This document shows positions 43,331 to 45,814 of a DNA stretch of 45,814 nucleotides, in pieces; positions within the stretch are counted from its first letter, which is position 1, and each line of letters begins with the position of its first letter. This DNA comes from an uncultured Lachnospiraceae bacterium. Its GTDB lineage: Bacteria; Bacillota; Clostridia; Lachnospirales; Lachnospiraceae. The stretch spans positions 1-45,814 of the forward strand of contig CADACD010000019.1 of NCBI GenBank assembly GCA_902786365.1, given 5' to 3'. A program made the translations under genes and the position numbers. Below the pieces are notes generated by a model. That model searched no databases, was not told the origin of the DNA, and saw nothing but the letters and a program-made list of their open reading frames with translations.

Positions 43331-43359
43331 TTGACAAATACAAAATAGTTAGTTATACT
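43331..43359 (+). promoter_or_regulatory. Promoter of the wall-anchored FMN protein gene
   Basis: Consensus TTGACA (43331-43336), 17-base spacer and TATACT (43354-43359). The predicted transcription start is near 43366, about 70 bases before the start codon. Confidence 0.75.
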
Positions 43360-43390
43360 TAACTACTGTTAGAAATAACTGATAACAGTT
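43351..43390 (+). promoter_or_regulatory. Cluster of palindromic operator-like sites
   Basis: Three palindromes with four-base centres overlap the -10 box and transcription start: AGTTA-TACT-TAACT (43351-43364), GTTA-GAAA-TAAC (43368-43379) and AACTG-ATAA-CAGTT (43377-43390). The middle one matches a site in the apbE leader. The arrangement looks like repressor binding; the family is unknown. Confidence 0.55.
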
Positions 43391-43435
43391 AAGTATCTAA
43401 TATAAAAAAATTGTATGTATGAAAGGAGCATATAC

Positions 43436-45487
43436 ATGAGGAAAAACAAATTAATATCTTCAGTGTTGACATTGGCAATGGTGTTTAATTTGTTACCTGT
43501 ATCCGCTTTAGCTGAACCGGCAGAAGTGAAGTATAAAGACGGAATATATACAGGAACAGCTACAGTAAAAGATGTCGATGGAGATTTTGATGATTACAAA
43601 CTTACAGTTGAAGTAAGTGTATCAGATGGTAAAATTACAGATATAACAGCAGAACCTGACGAAAGCGAATATTCGGACGATAATGATGCATATTGGAATT
43701 ATGCAATCAATGGTCGTAAGCGTTCAGGCACATTTTATGAGAGTGTTATCAGTCAGATTATCAATAATCAGAATACTGATGCTGATGCTGTATCGGGTGC
43801 GACATGTACATCAGATGCGATTATAGAGGCAGTTAAAAATGCATTAGCTGATGCTGTTGATTCATCATCAGAAACAGTTTCATCGGGATATGCACTTGTG
43901 AATATTCCATATGATAAGTTCTACGGTGCAGAAGGCACAACAAACTTTGATACAGATGCCATCAGTTCGGCAACAAACAAAGTTGGAAATTATGGAAAAG
44001 CCGGTGGAGCAGAAGATGGAAGTGTAACAGCAGTCGGTGGAGAAAACGGAGCACATCTTGAAGGTGTGACATGGCCTGTAAAGGTAAATGATATATCTGC
44101 ACTGAAGGCACTTGGCGGTGTAGAAATCACAGATGAGAGCAAGGTAACAGTAGCAACAGCCAAAAAAGGAAAGACATCAGCTACAGAACTTGAAGGAGCA
44201 GCAGCACTTACAGAGGCACCTGCATATTCCTACTATATCCTTACAGAGGAACCGGACTATTATGTAACTCTTGATATTGACGGTGAAACAGTAGAATTTT
44301 CAGGACTTGTAGGAGAGGTTAAAGAACTTGATAAGCTTGATGTAGATGTATCGTATGCAACACACTGGGGTGATGTTCGGTTCGACTTTGCAGGAGCAGA
44401 GGAAGTGGCTGATAAGCAGGTTAATGCAGTAGTCATCACAGCAGATGATGGAACAACAGGCGGACTTGTACATCTTTATAACATTTGGTCATACAATTCA
44501 CTTGCATGGAATGTGGCAAACGTAAAAGGTCTTGACGGAGTGAAAGTGACAAATATCCGTTACTACTGCAATGACAAGGAAGGTAACTATTATGTATATG
44601 ATTATCCTGTAGAACTTGATATTCTTCCGATTTATACAGGAGAAGTTACAGCAGCATTTGCAGATGACAGTACAATTACATTAGCAGGACTTCCAGATGA
44701 TATCAAGAATCCGACAGCTACAGTTTACTATACATCAGGTGAAAGAGGAGCAGCTTATGAATACCTCACACCTACACATATCGATCCGGAAGACGGAGAT
44801 GTTGAACCAGATACAACAGAGGTAGTAGATGGAAAGATAGCTTTGGCAGAGAAACCTGAGAATGGAAAGACGTATACAATCGTTATCGGAAGTGATAACT
44901 ATGTTGCAATCACAGTTAGTGCTAAGACAGCATTAGAAGCAGCTGTAGACACAGCAGAGGCTATTGATTCAGATAAATATACAGACGAAACAGTGGAAGC
45001 ATTGAATGAAGTATTAGAGAATGCGAAAGAAATACTTGCAAAAGAAGATGCTACTCAGGAAGAAATCGATGCAGCAACTGCTAAGGTAAATGAGGCAGTG
45101 GAGGCACTGGTGGAAAAGACTGAAGAGCAAAAAGAAGATGACAGCAAGACAGAGGATGACAGCAAGACAGAGGATGACAGCAAGACAGAGGATGACAGTA
45201 AGACAGACAATGACAAGAAAACAGATGCTGATGAGAGCAACACGGATAATACCGGAAGTGATAAGTCATCTGATGATAAGCAGGCAGATAATACAAATGT
45301 AACAGATAATAATTCTAAGACAGATAATAATAATGTCGCACCGGCTACAACTACTAATACAAATATTAATACTCCTGTTAAGACAGGTGATAATACAAAT
45401 ATTTGGGGAATATTTAGTGCAATCATTGTAGCACTTGGTGGCTTAGGACTTTCAATTAAGCTCAAAAAGAAAGAGACAGAAGAATAA
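43436..45487 (+). CDS. Sortase-anchored surface protein with FMN-binding domain
   Basis: About 683 residues. A signal peptide ends near LPVSALAEPAEV. Residues 25-140 form an FMN_bind domain with DGIYTGTATVKDVDG and the flavinylation motif AVSGATCTSDAII near residue 130. A long middle part (about 145-480) begins with a related but degenerate DAISSATNK and includes beta-rich domains I cannot name. A FIVAR-like helical domain (about 500-560) follows, then four DDSKTE repeats, an Asn/Thr/Asp linker and the cell-wall signal PVKTGDN, a hydrophobic helix and KLKKKETEE. The sorting motif departs from LPxTG (TPVKTG). It should bring a flavin to the outer wall surface. AAGGAG is seven bases before the ATG; it has its own promoter and terminator. 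Confidence 0.92.
   Translation: MRKNKLISSVLTLAMVFNLLPVSALAEPAEVKYKDGIYTGTATVKDVDGDFDDYKLTVEVSVSDGKITDITAEPDESEYSDDNDAYWNYAINGRKRSGTFYESVISQIINNQNTDADAVSGATCTSDAIIEAVKNALADAVDSSSETVSSGYALVNIPYDKFYGAEGTTNFDTDAISSATNKVGNYGKAGGAEDGSVTAVGGENGAHLEGVTWPVKVNDISALKALGGVEITDESKVTVATAKKGKTSATELEGAAALTEAPAYSYYILTEEPDYYVTLDIDGETVEFSGLVGEVKELDKLDVDVSYATHWGDVRFDFAGAEEVADKQVNAVVITADDGTTGGLVHLYNIWSYNSLAWNVANVKGLDGVKVTNIRYYCNDKEGNYYVYDYPVELDILPIYTGEVTAAFADDSTITLAGLPDDIKNPTATVYYTSGERGAAYEYLTPTHIDPEDGDVEPDTTEVVDGKIALAEKPENGKTYTIVIGSDNYVAITVSAKTALEAAVDTAEAIDSDKYTDETVEALNEVLENAKEILAKEDATQEEIDAATAKVNEAVEALVEKTEEQKEDDSKTEDDSKTEDDSKTEDDSKTDNDKKTDADESNTDNTGSDKSSDDKQADNTNVTDNNSKTDNNNVAPATTTNTNINTPVKTGDNTNIWGIFSAIIVALGGLGLSIKLKKKETEE
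45137..45208 (+). repeat. 18-bp tandem repeat coding for DDSKTE
   Basis: Four copies of an 18-base unit beginning GATGACAGCAAGACAGAG at 45137, 45155, 45173 and 45191 (the last with two substitutions), within the wall-spanning linker of the surface protein. The copy number may vary between strains. Confidence 0.92.
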
Positions 45488-45526
45488 TTCTTTAAATTGT
45501 TTTTAGGATTAAATAGTTTTATAATG

Positions 45527-45567
45527 AAACAGCTTTGGCAGCGATAAAGGATGCCAAAGCTGTTTTT
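45527..45567 (+). terminator. Terminator after the wall-anchored FMN protein gene
   Basis: AAACAGCTTTGGCA pairs perfectly with TGCCAAAGCTGTTT around an 11-base loop and is followed by T residues. Confidence 0.92.
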
Positions 45568-45609
45568 GCTTTTCACTATTGAGAGGTTGTTTAATGGAAA
45601 ATACAGATT

Positions 45610-45785
45610 AAGGCAATACCGCACAGAGATAGTGCCACAGCTGCGCAGTAGATTCTTTTGTCAGATCGTATCAGAATACTGCAGGAATACTGACGTATTT
45701 CAAGGGATCATGGTACAAGCTGACGGAAAAAGATCAAGCAGATGTGGCGCTGAGCCGTAAGGCGAGCTTTGCGCGGTGTTGCCTT
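45610..45785. mobile_element. Possible miniature inverted-repeat element
   Basis: Ends AAGGCAATACCGC (45610-45622) and GCGGTGTTGCCTT (45773-45785) are inverted repeats matching at 12 of 13 positions, 176 bases overall. Inner inverted matches (GTGCCACA near 45633 with TGTGGCGC near 45743) continue the symmetry. Base composition is richer in G+C than the flanks. No transposase is encoded. A target duplication cannot be judged because the right flank nearly reaches the window edge. Confidence 0.45.
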
Positions 45786-45808
45786 AGCTTCGGCTGCGAC
45801 AAGGCAAC
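45778..45808. repeat. Hairpin at the right edge
   Basis: GTTGCCTT (45778-45785) and AAGGCAAC (45801-45808) form a perfect 8-bp stem around a 15-base GC-rich loop. The left arm is shared with the right end of the possible inverted-repeat element. Confidence 0.7.
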
Positions 45809-45814
45809 CTCACC

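Larger units (their letters stand above)
45488..45814. other. Right-edge intergenic region
   Basis: After the surface protein gene come a strong terminator (45527-45567) and then a more GC-rich stretch from about 45610 to the window edge that looks like a small inverted-repeat element. No complete gene with a ribosome binding site is visible. One frame is open without a stop from about 45635 to the edge but has no convincing start. Confidence 0.5.

Noticed and set aside
45055-45624. A 189-codon minus-strand frame opposite the surface protein repeats
   Set aside because: It is a Ser/Val/Leu-rich shadow of the DDSKTE repeats on the other strand and has no ribosome binding site.

Overview
The window looks like a chromosomal segment from a low-GC, Gram-positive anaerobe of the class Clostridia, most likely family Lachnospiraceae. 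The basis is the AT-rich sequence with strong AGGAGG-type ribosome binding sites, the tig-clpP-clpX-engB and rho-rpmE-DUF1385-prmC-prfA gene orders, a T-box-controlled short proS, a DUF4364 protein, an EFR1-type ferredoxin/flavodoxin and abundant FMN-binding surface proteins. The assignment rests on gene content and order only. There is no 16S gene, no tRNA, no obvious prophage and no intact transposase of an IS element.

Layout. Bases 1-11,980 are a mosaic of small units: an EamA transporter, an MraY-like transferase, an EFR1 electron carrier, a beta-helix surface lipoprotein, an AlkD-like protein, a MATE exporter, a divergent helix-turn-helix gene and Hanks-type kinase followed by a zinc-ribbon/DUF4352 membrane protein, diaminopimelate dehydrogenase, and an Rpn-family nuclease. 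Bases 12,020-16,675 hold a proline T-box leader with proS, a repeat-rich convergent gap, and a minus-strand pair of a GH13 amylase and a CYTH phosphatase-like protein. Bases 16,774-22,153 are a two-component system with an FtsX-type ABC transporter; the permease gene carries an in-frame stop at codon 7 of its apparent original start. Bases 22,246-35,000 are conserved housekeeping: DJ-1, tig, clpP, clpX and engB, a minus-strand block of overlapping genes (DUF4364, radical SAM, malic enzyme), then rho, rpmE, DUF1385, prmC and prfA. Bases 35,232-37,431 hold an unusual ferritin-like protein and an HD hydrolase.

The most interesting part is 37,466-45,487, which I read as one flavin-based extracytosolic electron-transfer locus. 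An exported ApbE flavinyl transferase is followed by a protein with four covalent-FMN domains, a membrane-tethered single-FMN protein, a NapH-like polyferredoxin membrane protein, a NusG-domain-II protein and a Gx transporter. A separately transcribed, LPxTG-like cell-wall-anchored FMN protein comes next. Together they could carry electrons from a membrane Fe-S protein through flavins to the outside of the wall. The apbE and wall-protein promoters share a palindromic motif (GTTAGAAATRAC), which suggests one regulator for both units. No Ndh2-type NADH dehydrogenase is present, so the electron input is unresolved.

Intergenic DNA carries several structures: two related 87-98 bp long-hairpin elements (14,039 and 36,665), a 24-bp tandem repeat, a perfect 8-bp hairpin before clpP, and a possible miniature inverted-repeat element running to the right edge of the window.
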